From assembly GCA_902765005.1 (NCBI GenBank), contig CACWYB010000003.1:186001-250000 (forward strand): a stretch of DNA of 64,000 nucleotides, read 5' to 3'. Positions 26,318 through 33,877 of this stretch are shown piece after piece (the stretch's first letter is position 1; every line of letters starts with the position of its first letter). Below the pieces are notes generated by a model, which made no database searches, was not told the DNA's origin, and saw nothing but the letters and a program-made list of their open reading frames with translations. The stretch comes from an uncultured Eubacteriales bacterium. GTDB taxonomy: Bacteria > Bacillota > Clostridia > Christensenellales > CAG-138. The position numbers and the translations under genes are program-made.

Positions 26318-27673
26318 TTATAGTCCGATGATGGCCTTGGCGATGCTGAAGAAGGTGAGCAGGGACAAGGCGTCCACCACGGTGGTGATGAAGGGGCTGG
26401 CCATGACCGCCGGGTCGAAGCCCAGCTTCTTTGCCAGCATGGGGAGGGTGCAGCCGATGAACTTGGCGATGGTGACGGTGAGCATCAGGGTGAGGGACAC
26501 GGCCAAGGATACCAGCACGCCCACCCGATCCAGGAACATGAGCTTCAAAAAGCTCACGGCGGACAGGCTGATGCCGCAGAGGACGGCCACCCGCACTTCC
26601 TTCCAGATGACGGTGAAGATATCCTTGAAGTGGATCTCGTTCAGGGACAGGCCGCGGATGATGGTGACGGAGGCCTGGCTGCCGGAGTTGCCGCCGGTGT
26701 CCATGAGCATGGGGATGTAGGCGGTGAGGACCAGCTGGGCGGCCAACGCCTCCTCGAAGCTGCTGATGATGAGGCCGGTGAAGGTGGCGGAGACCATGAG
26801 CAGCATCAGCCAGGGGATGCGGTGCCGGAAGATCTCCCACACGCCGGTCTTCAAATAGGGCTTGTCGGAGGGGGTGATAGCGGCCATCTTCTCGATATCC
26901 TCCGTGGCCTCCTCCTCCATGACGTCCATGGCGTCATCGACGGTGACCATGCCCACCAGACGGTTTTCCCCGTCCACCACGGGCATGGAGGTCAGGTCGT
27001 ATTTCTTGAACTTTTGGGCCACGGTCTCCTGGTCGTCCATGGTGTTGACGGAGACCACGTTGGTGTCCATCAGGTCGCTGACCAGGTCGTCGTCCTGGGA
27101 GAGGATCAGGGTGCGGATGGAGATGATGCCTTCCAGGCTCCGGCCGGGGCCGGTGACGAAGCAGTCGTTGATGGTCTCCTTCTCCAGGCCCGTGCGGCGG
27201 ATGGTCTTGATGGCATCCTCCACGGTGTAGCTCATGCCCAGCTCCACGAACTCCGTGGTCATGATGGAGCCGGCGCTGTCCTCCGGGTATTTCAGCAGCT
27301 CGTTGATGAGCTTGCGGGTCTCCGGGTCCGCCTGATACAGAATACGCTTGACCACGTTGGCCGGCATCTCCTCCACCAGGTCCACAGCGTCGTCGATGTA
27401 GAGCTCGTCGATGACCTCCTTGAGCTCCGTATCGGAGAAGCGGGTGATGAGCAGCTGCTGCTGGTCCGGGTCCATCTCCACGAAGGTCTCGGCGGCCAGC
27501 TCTTTGGGCAGCAACCGAAACAGCAGGGGCAGCATCTCCGGCTCCAGTTCGGCAAAGATAGCCGCGATATCCGCGGCGTTCAGGGTGATGAGAATGTCCT
27601 TGATGGTGGAGTACCGCTTGTTTTCAAGCAGGGTACGGATGGTGATCTCAAGGGAATATGTTTTTTCCGACAT
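26318..27673 (-). CDS. mgtE: Magnesium transporter MgtE
   Basis: The 451-residue protein forms a homodimeric Mg(II) channel. The N domain of HEAT-like helices (residues 1-130) is rich in L-x-x-L-x-P repeats, the CBS pair follows (about 131-255, including MVTVDDAMDVMEEEATEDIEKM), and the pore domain has five helices from about 285, with PMLMDTGGNSGSQASV, the conserved selectivity segment. A promoter at 27889-27918 leaves a leader of about 200 bases containing a small ORF. A GGGAAGGAGG site precedes the start. Confidence 0.96.
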   Translation of the reverse strand: MSEKTYSLEITIRTLLENKRYSTIKDILITLNAADIAAIFAELEPEMLPLLFRLLPKELAAETFVEMDPDQQQLLITRFSDTELKEVIDELYIDDAVDLVEEMPANVVKRILYQADPETRKLINELLKYPEDSAGSIMTTEFVELGMSYTVEDAIKTIRRTGLEKETINDCFVTGPGRSLEGIISIRTLILSQDDDLVSDLMDTNVVSVNTMDDQETVAQKFKKYDLTSMPVVDGENRLVGMVTVDDAMDVMEEEATEDIEKMAAITPSDKPYLKTGVWEIFRHRIPWLMLLMVSATFTGLIISSFEEALAAQLVLTAYIPMLMDTGGNSGSQASVTIIRGLSLNEIHFKDIFTVIWKEVRVAVLCGISLSAVSFLKLMFLDRVGVLVSLAVSLTLMLTVTIAKFIGCTLPMLAKKLGFDPAVMASPFITTVVDALSLLTFFSIAKAIIGL

Positions 27674-27882
27674 GATGCTGTTGGCCTCCTTCCCGTATTG
27701 TCCCCAGAGGGTGATAAATAGGAGTAAGGCACAGGGAAATATCGGTTATATGCGGCGGCACACCATGGCTGCGGTGCATCGATGTATATGACCGGTCGAT
27801 CCGCTTGTGCCGCTACTACTGCCTGCGTCCATGGTGTCCACCTCTCTTTCCGTATGAATTGTTTGGGGCATACGCCCACAGC
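27674..27882 (-). promoter_or_regulatory. Long structured 5' leader of mgtE
   Basis: From the predicted start of transcription near 27882 to the mgtE ATG there are about 209 bases. The leader holds a hairpin GGGCGTATGCCC, a 28-codon ORF with its own ribosome site, and a 9-bp inverted repeat (27760-27768 with 27829-27837). I do not see the conserved M-box (ykoK) core sequences, so if this is a Mg sensor it is a different one. Confidence 0.55.
27746..27832 (-). CDS. Putative 28-aa leader peptide of mgtE
   Basis: This 28-codon frame (MDAGSSSGTSG... ending VCRRI) lies in the mgtE leader, about 73 bases upstream of the mgtE start. AGAGAGGTGG provides a good ribosome site 5-7 bases before its ATG. 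Its start codon region ACACCATGG (27837-27829) is perfectly complementary to CCATGGTGT (27768-27760) near its own 3' end. Translation or ribosome stalling could therefore switch the fold. The peptide is Ser/Gly-rich then His/Arg/Cys-rich; no known leader-peptide family is recognised. Whether it is translated is unproven. Confidence 0.4.
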   Translation of the reverse strand: MDAGSSSGTSGSTGHIHRCTAAMVCRRI

Positions 27883-27888
27883 ACTAAA

Positions 27889-27918
27889 ATTTTACAACCT
27901 GCCCTTCCCTCTTGTCAA
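27889..27918 (-). promoter_or_regulatory. Promoter of mgtE
   Basis: Minus strand TTGACA (27918-27913), 18-base spacer, TAAAAT (27894-27889). Confidence 0.75.
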
Positions 27919-27958
27919 CCTTTTGGGTGAGAAAAGGGCGCATTTTTATCGTGGCGCG

Positions 27959-28678
27959 TTACCTGTCCCTGAGGGCGAGGGCCTTGTCCGGATAGTTGGT
28001 GATGATGCCGATGCCGTGGCGGATGCACAGGGCCATGATCTCTTCGTCGTTGACGGTCCAGGGGTTGATGCCCACGCCGGCGGCGAGGGACCCTTCGATC
28101 AGCCCCGGATACAGGAGCGTGCGCCAATGGGGGTGGATGTATTTCGCGCCGATGGACCGGGCATACTTCCAGGGCTCAAAGAGGCCGTCGCTGTAGAGGA
28201 TGCCGAACTTCACGTCGGGCTGGATGGCTTTGAGCTCCTGCAGGGTGTAGTGGTTGAAGGAGGAATAGAGGATGCGGCCCTCCATGCCCTTCTCCTGCTC
28301 CAGTTTCAGCACCTTTTCGGCGATGCCGGGATAGACGATCTGATCGGTCTTGATCTCCACGTTGACCACATGGCGGGTGTTGCGGATGAGGTCGTAGAGC
28401 TCCCCCAGGGTGGGGACCTTGGCGCCCTTGAAGGCAGGCATGCCGTTGCAGGCGTCCAGTTGCTTCAGTTCCTTCAGGGTGAAGGACTGGATGGGGCCGG
28501 AGCCGTCGGTGGTCCTGTCCACGGTCTCGTCGTGCATGACGATGAGCTCCCCGTCCTTTGACAGGTGCACGTCCAGCTCGAAGCCGTCCGCTCCCTGCTC
28601 CATGGCCAGTTTGAAGGCTTCCAGCGTGTTTTCGGGGGCGTAACCGGAGGCGCCCCGATGACCCAAAACGATTGACAT
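27959..28678 (-). CDS. Glycerophosphodiester phosphodiesterase
   Basis: The 239-residue cytoplasmic enzyme hydrolyses glycerophosphodiesters to glycerol 3-phosphate and an alcohol. The N-terminal HRGASGYAPENTLEAF motif and ELDVHLSKDGELIVMHD carry the catalytic His pair and metal-binding Glu/Asp; the rest fits a TIM barrel of normal GDPD length. The start at 28678 is chosen because the family begins right before this motif and GGGGAG lies upstream; the longer frame runs back into the divergent sfsA region. It is divergent from sfsA. Confidence 0.94.
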   Translation of the reverse strand: MSIVLGHRGASGYAPENTLEAFKLAMEQGADGFELDVHLSKDGELIVMHDETVDRTTDGSGPIQSFTLKELKQLDACNGMPAFKGAKVPTLGELYDLIRNTRHVVNVEIKTDQIVYPGIAEKVLKLEQEKGMEGRILYSSFNHYTLQELKAIQPDVKFGILYSDGLFEPWKYARSIGAKYIHPHWRTLLYPGLIEGSLAAGVGINPWTVNDEEIMALCIRHGIGIITNYPDKALALRDR

Positions 28679-28746
28679 ACTGTCTGTTCTCCCCTCTTGT
28701 CGGTGGTATGATTGTACTCCCCTTCCCCCGCCCTTGCAAGTGCGCA

Positions 28747-28775
28747 TTGCATTTTGGCGGAACAAAAGATATACT
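28747..28775 (+). promoter_or_regulatory. Promoter of sfsA, predicted to give a leaderless mRNA
   Basis: TTGCAT (28747-28752), 17-base spacer, TATACT (28770-28775). The predicted first transcribed base falls on or next to the A of the sfsA ATG at 28783. Confidence 0.65.
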
Positions 28776-28782
28776 TACCCTC

Positions 28783-29460
28783 ATGAAGTATGAGCGCGTC
28801 GAGGAAGGGGTCTTTGTAGACAGGCCCAACCGGTTCATCGCCCATGTGCTGGTGAACGGAGAACCCCAGGTTTGCCACGTGAAGAACACGGGCCGCTGCC
28901 GGGAGCTGCTTGTGCCCGGGGCCAGGGTGATCCTGAGCCGGGGAACGAACCCCCAGCGGAAGACGGCCTTTGACCTGGTGTCCGTATATAAGGGGGATCG
29001 GCTCATCAACATGGACTCCCAGGCACCCAACGACATCGCGGTGGAGTATCTGCCCGCCCTGTTTCCCGATTTGACGGAGCTGAGGCGGGAGGTGACCTAT
29101 GGATCGTCCCGGTTCGACTTCTGCGGGGTCAGGGGCGGCCGGCCCTTCTACCTGGAGGTGAAGGGCGTGACGCTGGAGCAGGCGGATCGGGTCTACTTCC
29201 CCGACGCCCCCACGGAGCGGGGGCTCAAGCACCTGAAGGAGCTGACGCGGCTTTGCCGGGAGGGCACGGACGCCTATGTGCTCTTCATCGTGCAGATGGA
29301 GCGCGTCCTCTCCCTGCAGGCCAACCGCGCCACCCACCCCGCCTTTGCGGACGCGCTGCAGGAGGCTCACCAGGCCGGTGTGCAGGTCCTGGCGGTGGAC
29401 TGCCGGGTGACCCCGGATTCAGTCACGGCACGCCGCCCCGTCCCTGTCGAATACGTATAA
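28783..29460 (+). CDS. sfsA: SfsA (sugar fermentation stimulation family) protein
   Basis: The 225-residue protein has the SfsA signatures: the N-terminal FVDRPNRFIAHV, HVKNTGRCRELLVPGARV, SRFDFCG, the nuclease-like FYLEVKGVTLE and VYFPDAPTERGLKHLKELT. SfsA proteins bear a PD-(D/E)xK-like nuclease core and were named for maltose-gene stimulation in E. coli, but their true role is unclear. The start at 28783 is supported by the family N terminus. No Shine-Dalgarno is present; the -10 ends 7 bases before the ATG. Confidence 0.95.
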   Translation: MKYERVEEGVFVDRPNRFIAHVLVNGEPQVCHVKNTGRCRELLVPGARVILSRGTNPQRKTAFDLVSVYKGDRLINMDSQAPNDIAVEYLPALFPDLTELRREVTYGSSRFDFCGVRGGRPFYLEVKGVTLEQADRVYFPDAPTERGLKHLKELTRLCREGTDAYVLFIVQMERVLSLQANRATHPAFADALQEAHQAGVQVLAVDCRVTPDSVTARRPVPVEYV

Positions 29461-29462
29461 TA

Positions 29463-29495
29463 AAAGCCCGCTTCCTTTGGGGAAACGGGCCTTTG
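29463..29495. terminator. Terminator between convergent sfsA and antiporter genes
   Basis: GCCCG (29466-29470) pairs with CGGGC (29486-29490) with an inner TCC/GGG extension; A residues before and T residues after. Confidence 0.75.
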
Positions 29496-29497
29496 CT

Positions 29498-30889
29498 TTA
29501 TTTTCCGTTCTTTTCCGGGTGTTTGGCGATCTTCTTCTTTCGCCATTCGATGTTTCGCTTGGCCTGCTTCATGCTGGCCGGGGAAACGGTATTCTGCTCC
29601 ACGGCCTCCTGGAACTTGTTCATCCGTCGGGTGCTGACGTTCACGGCGGAGGGCTGGATGTCGCCGGACTTGGTCAGAGCCCACTTGGTGAGCAGCGGCC
29701 CGAAGAGCTCGTAGATCAGGACGCTGAAGAGAACGATGTTCCGAATGAGCACCCCGTCCGCGTTGCCCAGCTTGGCCGCGGTGACGCACATGCCCAAGGC
29801 CACGCCCGCCTGGGGCAGCAGCGTGATGCCCAGATACTTGGTGACCAGGGGATCGCATTTCGTGGCCTTGCAGCTCATGTAGGCGCCGATGTACTTGCCC
29901 AGGGAGCGGGCCAGGATGTAGATGACGCCCACCAGGATCACGGCGCCGCTGGACAGCACCTCCAGCTCCAGCTCCGCGCCGCTGAGGACGAAGAACAGGG
30001 CGAAGAGGGGCGCGGTCCACTTGTCCGCCCGCTCCATCAGATCGTTGGACAGGGGGCAGATGTTGCAGAAGACGGTGCCCAGCATCATGCAGACAAGGAG
30101 CGTGGAGAAGGAGATCTTCACCCCGCCCACGGTGAAGGAGAGCATGGACAGGGCCACGGTCAGCACCACAAAGGCGATGGTCAGGGACAGACGGTTGGAG
30201 TTGGAGAAGAAGGTTCTCTCCAGCATGGTCAGCACCCAGCCCAGCAGGGAACCGAGAGCCAGGGAGGCCACGATCTCGATGAGTGGCTCCACGATGATGC
30301 CGACAAGGTCCGTCTTGCCTGTAACAAGGGAGTTGGCGATGCCGAAGGAGATGGCGAACACAGTCAGGCCCACCGCGTCGTCCAGAGCCACCACGGGCAG
30401 CAGGATGTCGGTGAGCTTGCCCTTGGCCTTATACTGGCGCACGACCATGAGGGTGGCCGCCGGGGCGGTGGCCGTGGCGATGGCGCCCAGGGTGATGGTG
30501 GCCTCGATGGAGAGGGTGCCGGGAATGATGAAATGGAGGATGACCAGGGCCACGTCAACCAGGATCGTAGCGGCCAGGGCCTGAATGATGCCCACCACCA
30601 CGGCCTGCTTGCCGATGGTCTTGAGCTGGGAGAGCAAAAATTCGTTGCCGATGGAGAAGGCGATGAAGCCCAGGGCGGTGTTGGTGATCACGTTCAGGTT
30701 CTCCACCTCCTCATAGGAAGTGAAGCCGATGCCCTCGATGCCCAGGCGCCCCAGGCAGTAGGGGCCCACGATGAGGCCGGCGATGAGGAACGCCGTCACG
30801 TCCGGCAGATGCAGATGCAGGATCTTGAAAACACGGGTCATCAGCAGACCGATGAGCAGGGCTAATGCCGATGACAGCAAAGTGGCCAT
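29498..30889 (-). CDS. Cation:proton antiporter (CPA2 / KefB-like)
   Basis: The 463-residue protein has about 12 membrane helices of the Na_H_Exchanger family. Recognisable parts are the DVTAFLIAGLIVGPYCLG segment in the first helices, ATAPAATLMVVRQ near residue 145 and ALDDAVGLTVFAI near residue 170, where paired acidic residues usually form the ion site. There is no C-terminal TrkA-N domain; the protein ends in a short basic Lys/Arg-rich tail, so regulation differs from KefB/KefC. GGGAGG precedes the start. Transported ion (Na or K) is not determinable. Confidence 0.9.
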   Translation of the reverse strand: MATLLSSALALLIGLLMTRVFKILHLHLPDVTAFLIAGLIVGPYCLGRLGIEGIGFTSYEEVENLNVITNTALGFIAFSIGNEFLLSQLKTIGKQAVVVGIIQALAATILVDVALVILHFIIPGTLSIEATITLGAIATATAPAATLMVVRQYKAKGKLTDILLPVVALDDAVGLTVFAISFGIANSLVTGKTDLVGIIVEPLIEIVASLALGSLLGWVLTMLERTFFSNSNRLSLTIAFVVLTVALSMLSFTVGGVKISFSTLLVCMMLGTVFCNICPLSNDLMERADKWTAPLFALFFVLSGAELELEVLSSGAVILVGVIYILARSLGKYIGAYMSCKATKCDPLVTKYLGITLLPQAGVALGMCVTAAKLGNADGVLIRNIVLFSVLIYELFGPLLTKWALTKSGDIQPSAVNVSTRRMNKFQEAVEQNTVSPASMKQAKRNIEWRKKKIAKHPEKNGK

Positions 30890-30925
30890 GTATACATACC
30901 TCCCGATTTATTCAAACAAGGGTGT

Positions 30926-30953
30926 ATCATAGCACAAAAAACCAAATAGTCAA
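30926..30953 (-). promoter_or_regulatory. Promoter of the antiporter gene
   Basis: Minus strand TTGACT (30953-30948), 16-base spacer, TATGAT (30931-30926). Confidence 0.75.
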
Positions 30954-31008
30954 GGGGAAAAAGAGGCGGCGGTGGGAAATGGCGCGTCGGGAGGTGAGAA
31001 ATATAAAA

Positions 31009-31029
31009 TGGCGAGAAAGTGGGATTTGA
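31009..31029. repeat. Imperfect copy of the tRNA-Ser(GCT) 3' end at the array's left edge
   Basis: The 21 bases here match 31608-31629, which cover the CCA, discriminator, acceptor stem 3' strand and part of the T arm of tRNA-Ser(GCT), with one base missing. They mark the left edge of the repeat array, whose right edge is that tRNA. Confidence 0.8.
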
Positions 31030-31562
31030 CCCGGACTGCGGTCCGGGCCATGGGCACGGCTCTGGATCGCCACCGGCGATCCATTCACTTCCGTGCCCGT
31101 TCAAATCCCGCCTTACTTCAATACTATGCAAGTGGGATTTGACCCGGACTGCGGTCCGGGCCTTGGGCTGGGCTCTGAAGCCCCACTGGGGCTTCATTCA
31201 CTACCCAGCCCGTTCAAATCCCGTCTTACTTCAATACTATGCAAGTGGGATTTGACCCGGATTGCGGTCCCGGGCCTTGGGTTCGGCTCTCAGCATCCAC
31301 TGGATGCTGATTCACTACCGAACCCGTTCAAATCCCACCTTACTTCAATACTATGCAAGTGGGATTTGACCCGGACTGCGGTCCGGGCCATGGGCTGGGC
31401 TCTGAAGCCCCACTGGGGCTTCATTCACTACCCAGCCCGTTCAAATCCCGCCTTACTTCAATACTATGCAAGTGGGATTTGACCTTCGCTGCGGCGAAGG
31501 CCATGGGCACGGCTCTGGATCGCCACCGGCGATCCATTCACTTCCGTGCCCGTTCAAATCCC
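31018..31562. repeat. Tandem array of five ~113-bp structured units with compensatory stem changes
   Basis: Units start at 31018, 31131, 31244, 31358 and 31471; spacing is 113-114 bp and the last unit ends at 31562 without the 20-base inter-unit linker. Each unit folds the same way: an outer stem GGGATTTGA / TCAAATCCC; hairpin A with loop TGCG (stem CCCGGAC/GTCCGGG, but CCTTCGC/GCGAAGG in unit 5); and a two-part stem B with 8-bp outer and 8-bp inner helices and a 3-base loop ACC or ACT. Stem B outer is GGGCACGG, GGGCTGGG or GGGTTCGG and inner is GGATCGCC, GAAGCCCC or CAGCATCC, each with a perfect complement. The internal-loop strands CTCT and ATTCACTW stay constant. About 13 base-pair positions differ between units and all keep pairing (unit 3 hairpin A alone has a one-base bulge). 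Either strand could be the functional one. I do not recognise the family. Confidence 0.85.
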
Positions 31563-31572
31563 TTTCGGAGGC

Positions 31573-31608
31573 AAGAATAAAGGGAGGGTAATCCCTCCCT
31601 TTATTCTT
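31573..31608 (-). terminator. Terminator of the tRNA-Ser operon
   Basis: A perfect 16-bp inverted repeat (31573-31588 with 31593-31608) with loop TAAT directly follows tRNA-Ser(GCT) on the minus strand and separates it from the array. Confidence 0.85.
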
Positions 31609-31700
31609 GGCGGAGAAAGTGGGATTTGAACCCACGCTGCCCTCATCGAGCACTACTCCCTTAGCAGGGGAGCCCCTTATAGCCACTTGGGTATTTCTCC
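31608..31700 (-). tRNA. tRNA-Ser (anticodon GCT)
   Basis: The minus-strand transcript has acceptor stem GGAGAAA/TTTCTCC, discriminator G and encoded CCA, a long variable arm, and T arm GTGGG/CCCAC. Anticodon stem CTCCC/GGGAG closes loop CTGCTAA, giving GCT, which reads AGC and AGU serine codons. Confidence 0.96.
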
Positions 31701-31705
31701 ATATA

Positions 31706-31793
31706 TGGCGGAGATGGTAGGATTCGAACCCACGGGCACTTGCATGCCGACGGTTTTCAAGACCGCTTCCTTAGACCACTCGGACACATCTCC
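31706..31793 (-). tRNA. tRNA-Ser (anticodon TGA)
   Basis: Acceptor stem GGAGATG/CATCTCC with encoded GCCA, long variable arm, T loop TTCGAAT. The anticodon loop CTTGAAA gives TGA, which reads UCA and other UCN codons. It is 5 bases upstream of tRNA-Ser(GCT) and shares its promoter. Confidence 0.96.
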
Positions 31794-31822
31794 GTGATGC
31801 TCCCCGCTTCCGTCCGAAGGGA

Positions 31823-31851
31823 AGTATACCAAAGAGAGTATGAAATGTCAA
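31823..31851 (-). promoter_or_regulatory. Promoter of the tRNA-Ser pair
   Basis: Minus strand TTGACA (31851-31846), 17-base spacer, TATACT (31828-31823). Confidence 0.85.
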
Positions 31852-31874
31852 TGGTTTTCCGGAAGGGACTTTTT

Positions 31875-32711
31875 TCAATACTCGTCCACGCAGAAGCAGG
31901 GCAAGCCCCCTTTCTCCATGGCGGTCCACACCCATTCCGGGGCCAGCATCACGTTTTGGGGCCGCACCTCCCCCTCCGCCTCCGCGTCCGGAGGGAGCTT
32001 GGCGCTGGCCTGCCGCCCCCCGGCCCTCACGCGAAGCTCATGCAGCATGGGGCCGTAGGAGGAAAGGCTCAACACCTCCTCGCCGTAGACCGAATCCCCG
32101 TCGTAATAGACGCAGTACCCCACCGGGCTTCCCTGCGCATACATCATGAAGCCCTCTGCGCCGTCGGTGAAATAGTCCTGGAGCTTTTGATGGAAGGCCT
32201 CCGGGCTCCGCATAGCAAAGCCGGCGTAGCGGGCGGACATGCGCCGATAGATGCTGTAGGCCGCCGCCTCTGAAAAGGGGCCGATCTCCCCCGCCGCCGG
32301 CGCGCCGCCCCCCTGCCAGTACTTGGTAAACGTGCTGTTTCGAAAGCCCAGCCGAGCGTAGGAGCCGGGGGTTTGGGGGTGGTTGAAGAGAGCCTCTATG
32401 CCCTGAGCCTTGGCGTGGGCCTGCAAAAAGCGCATGGCTTCGTGCATGTGGCCCCGCCCCCGCTCCGCCGGGACCGTGGCTACCCCGGAGGTCATGAGGG
32501 CCATACAGGAGCCGCCGCCCAGGCTCAGCTCCATGGGCGTGCCGTGGATGGCGGTGATGAGCTTCTCCCCTTCAAACAGGCCCACGGACCATTCCGGCCG
32601 ATAGCGGTTTGCAAAGAACCAGTCCACGAAGGCGTCGGAATCCGAAAAGGTTTCCCGCCAGAGGGCCTTGGCCAAAGGCTTATCCGCGTTGGTGAGCAGG
32701 CGCGGCTTCAT
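31875..32711 (-). CDS. GNAT N-acetyltransferase (Eis-like)
   Basis: The 278-residue protein has an N-terminal GNAT domain (about residues 1-130) with the acetyl-CoA-binding strand-loop VATVPAERGRGHMHEAM (R/Q-x-x-G-x-G/A type, around residue 80), and a second, divergent GNAT-like half, the arrangement of Eis/YkkB-type proteins. Substrate unknown; Eis relatives acetylate amines such as aminoglycosides or polyamines. Its ATG overlaps the rodA stop (4-base overlap), placing it last in the pgi-rodA-GNAT operon. Confidence 0.88.
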   Translation of the reverse strand: MKPRLLTNADKPLAKALWRETFSDSDAFVDWFFANRYRPEWSVGLFEGEKLITAIHGTPMELSLGGGSCMALMTSGVATVPAERGRGHMHEAMRFLQAHAKAQGIEALFNHPQTPGSYARLGFRNSTFTKYWQGGGAPAAGEIGPFSEAAAYSIYRRMSARYAGFAMRSPEAFHQKLQDYFTDGAEGFMMYAQGSPVGYCVYYDGDSVYGEEVLSLSSYGPMLHELRVRAGGRQASAKLPPDAEAEGEVRPQNVMLAPEWVWTAMEKGGLPCFCVDEY

Positions 32712-33877
32712 TGGATCTGCCCCCGGTTGTAGGCCCGATAGTTCACCGAAAGGACGATGGCGATGGTGGTCAGGGTGGCCATCATGTTGGACCCCCCGTA
32801 GCTGATGAGGGGCAGCGGGATGCCGGTGACGGGCATGAGGCCCATGTTCATGCCGATGTTTTCAAACACATGGAACCCCAGCATGGCCACCGTGCCCGCG
32901 CACAGGCACCGGCCGAACATATTCTTCGACCGGCGGGCCACCAGCAGCACCCGCAGCAGCAGCAGGAAGAACAGCAGGATCAAAATGGCGGCGCCCACGA
33001 AACCCACCCCCTCGGCGATGCCGGAGAAGATGAAGTCCGTCTGCCGTTCGGGCACGTATTTTTTCTGGGCCAGGGTGCCGGGGGTGAAATATCCCTTGCC
33101 GAACAGGCCCCCGGAGCCCACCAGCTCCTTGGACCTGAGCACGTTGTAGCCGTCCCCCTCCAAATCCAAAGAGGGGTCCAGAAAGACCCGGATGCGGGCC
33201 CGCTGGTCGTTGTCCAGGATATAGCGGTAGATGAGGGGCAGGCTCAGCACGGCCGCCGTGCCGCCGCCCAGGATGTAGAGCCAGTTGATGCGGGCGGCAA
33301 AGACCACGCCCATATAGATGGCCGCAAAGACCATGGCGGTGCCGTAGTCCGGCTGGCGCATGACCAGCACGAAGGGCACGGCGAAGATGAGCAGGGATTG
33401 GAGCACGTCCCAGAAGTTGTTGAAATGTCCCCGGCGGTCATAGGCCTCGGAGACGAACTTGGAGAGGGCCACCAACAGCACCACCTTGGCGATCTCCGAG
33501 GGCTGGAAGGACCGGGAGGTGCCGATCTTGTACCAGCCGAAGACGCCCCGGGTGTTCACCTTCACGATGAGCAACAGCACAAGCAGGCCGCAGGTGACCA
33601 GGTAGGCGGTCTTCACGAAGGGCTTATACTTGTCGTAATCCAGCAGGGCAATGGGCACGGCCACGGCCAGGGAGATGAGGATGCTCACCAGCTGGCGGTT
33701 GAAATACTCCATGTTGAGCCGGCTCAAAAAGCCCTCCAGGCCCACCTCCGTGCCGTCGAAGGGATCGGAGAGGACGTTGAGCAGGGACACAAGGCCAAAA
33801 AGGAGCAGCACCGTCACCAGGGTGATGATGACGATGTCCACTCCTTTGGTTTGCTGCTTTTTGCCCTGCTTCGCCAT
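32708..33877 (-). CDS. rodA: Rod-shape / elongasome SEDS glycosyltransferase RodA
   Basis: The 389-residue SEDS protein polymerises lipid II during lateral wall growth. About ten membrane helices are visible, with FQPSEIAKVVLLVALSKFVSEAY, the MRQPDYGTAMVFAAIYMG segment and the C-terminal MGLMPVTGIPLPLISYGGSNM signature. Length and motifs fit RodA more than FtsW or SpoVE, though these are hard to tell apart. The start directly abuts the pgi stop. The same operon carries pgi and a GNAT enzyme. Confidence 0.93.
   Translation of the reverse strand: MAKQGKKQQTKGVDIVIITLVTVLLLFGLVSLLNVLSDPFDGTEVGLEGFLSRLNMEYFNRQLVSILISLAVAVPIALLDYDKYKPFVKTAYLVTCGLLVLLLIVKVNTRGVFGWYKIGTSRSFQPSEIAKVVLLVALSKFVSEAYDRRGHFNNFWDVLQSLLIFAVPFVLVMRQPDYGTAMVFAAIYMGVVFAARINWLYILGGGTAAVLSLPLIYRYILDNDQRARIRVFLDPSLDLEGDGYNVLRSKELVGSGGLFGKGYFTPGTLAQKKYVPERQTDFIFSGIAEGVGFVGAAILILLFFLLLLRVLLVARRSKNMFGRCLCAGTVAMLGFHVFENIGMNMGLMPVTGIPLPLISYGGSNMMATLTTIAIVLSVNYRAYNRGQIQ

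Noticed and set aside
27674-27882. M-box (ykoK) magnesium riboswitch for mgtE
   Set aside because: The conserved core sequences I know are not seen in this leader, though a covariance search would be needed to be final.
31018-31562. CRISPR array
   Set aside because: Units are 113 bp with internal inverted repeats and near-identical linkers, with no short repeats separated by unique spacers and no cas genes.
31018-31562. Integron attC array
   Set aside because: No integrase gene or the GTTRRRY-type core sites; units are back to back with no gene cassettes.
31019-31580. Several short open frames across the repeat array, translating to repeated HWGFIHYPARSN-like peptides
   Set aside because: Repetition and stem conservation fit non-coding structure; synonymous-type variation is absent and pairs are conserved instead of codons.
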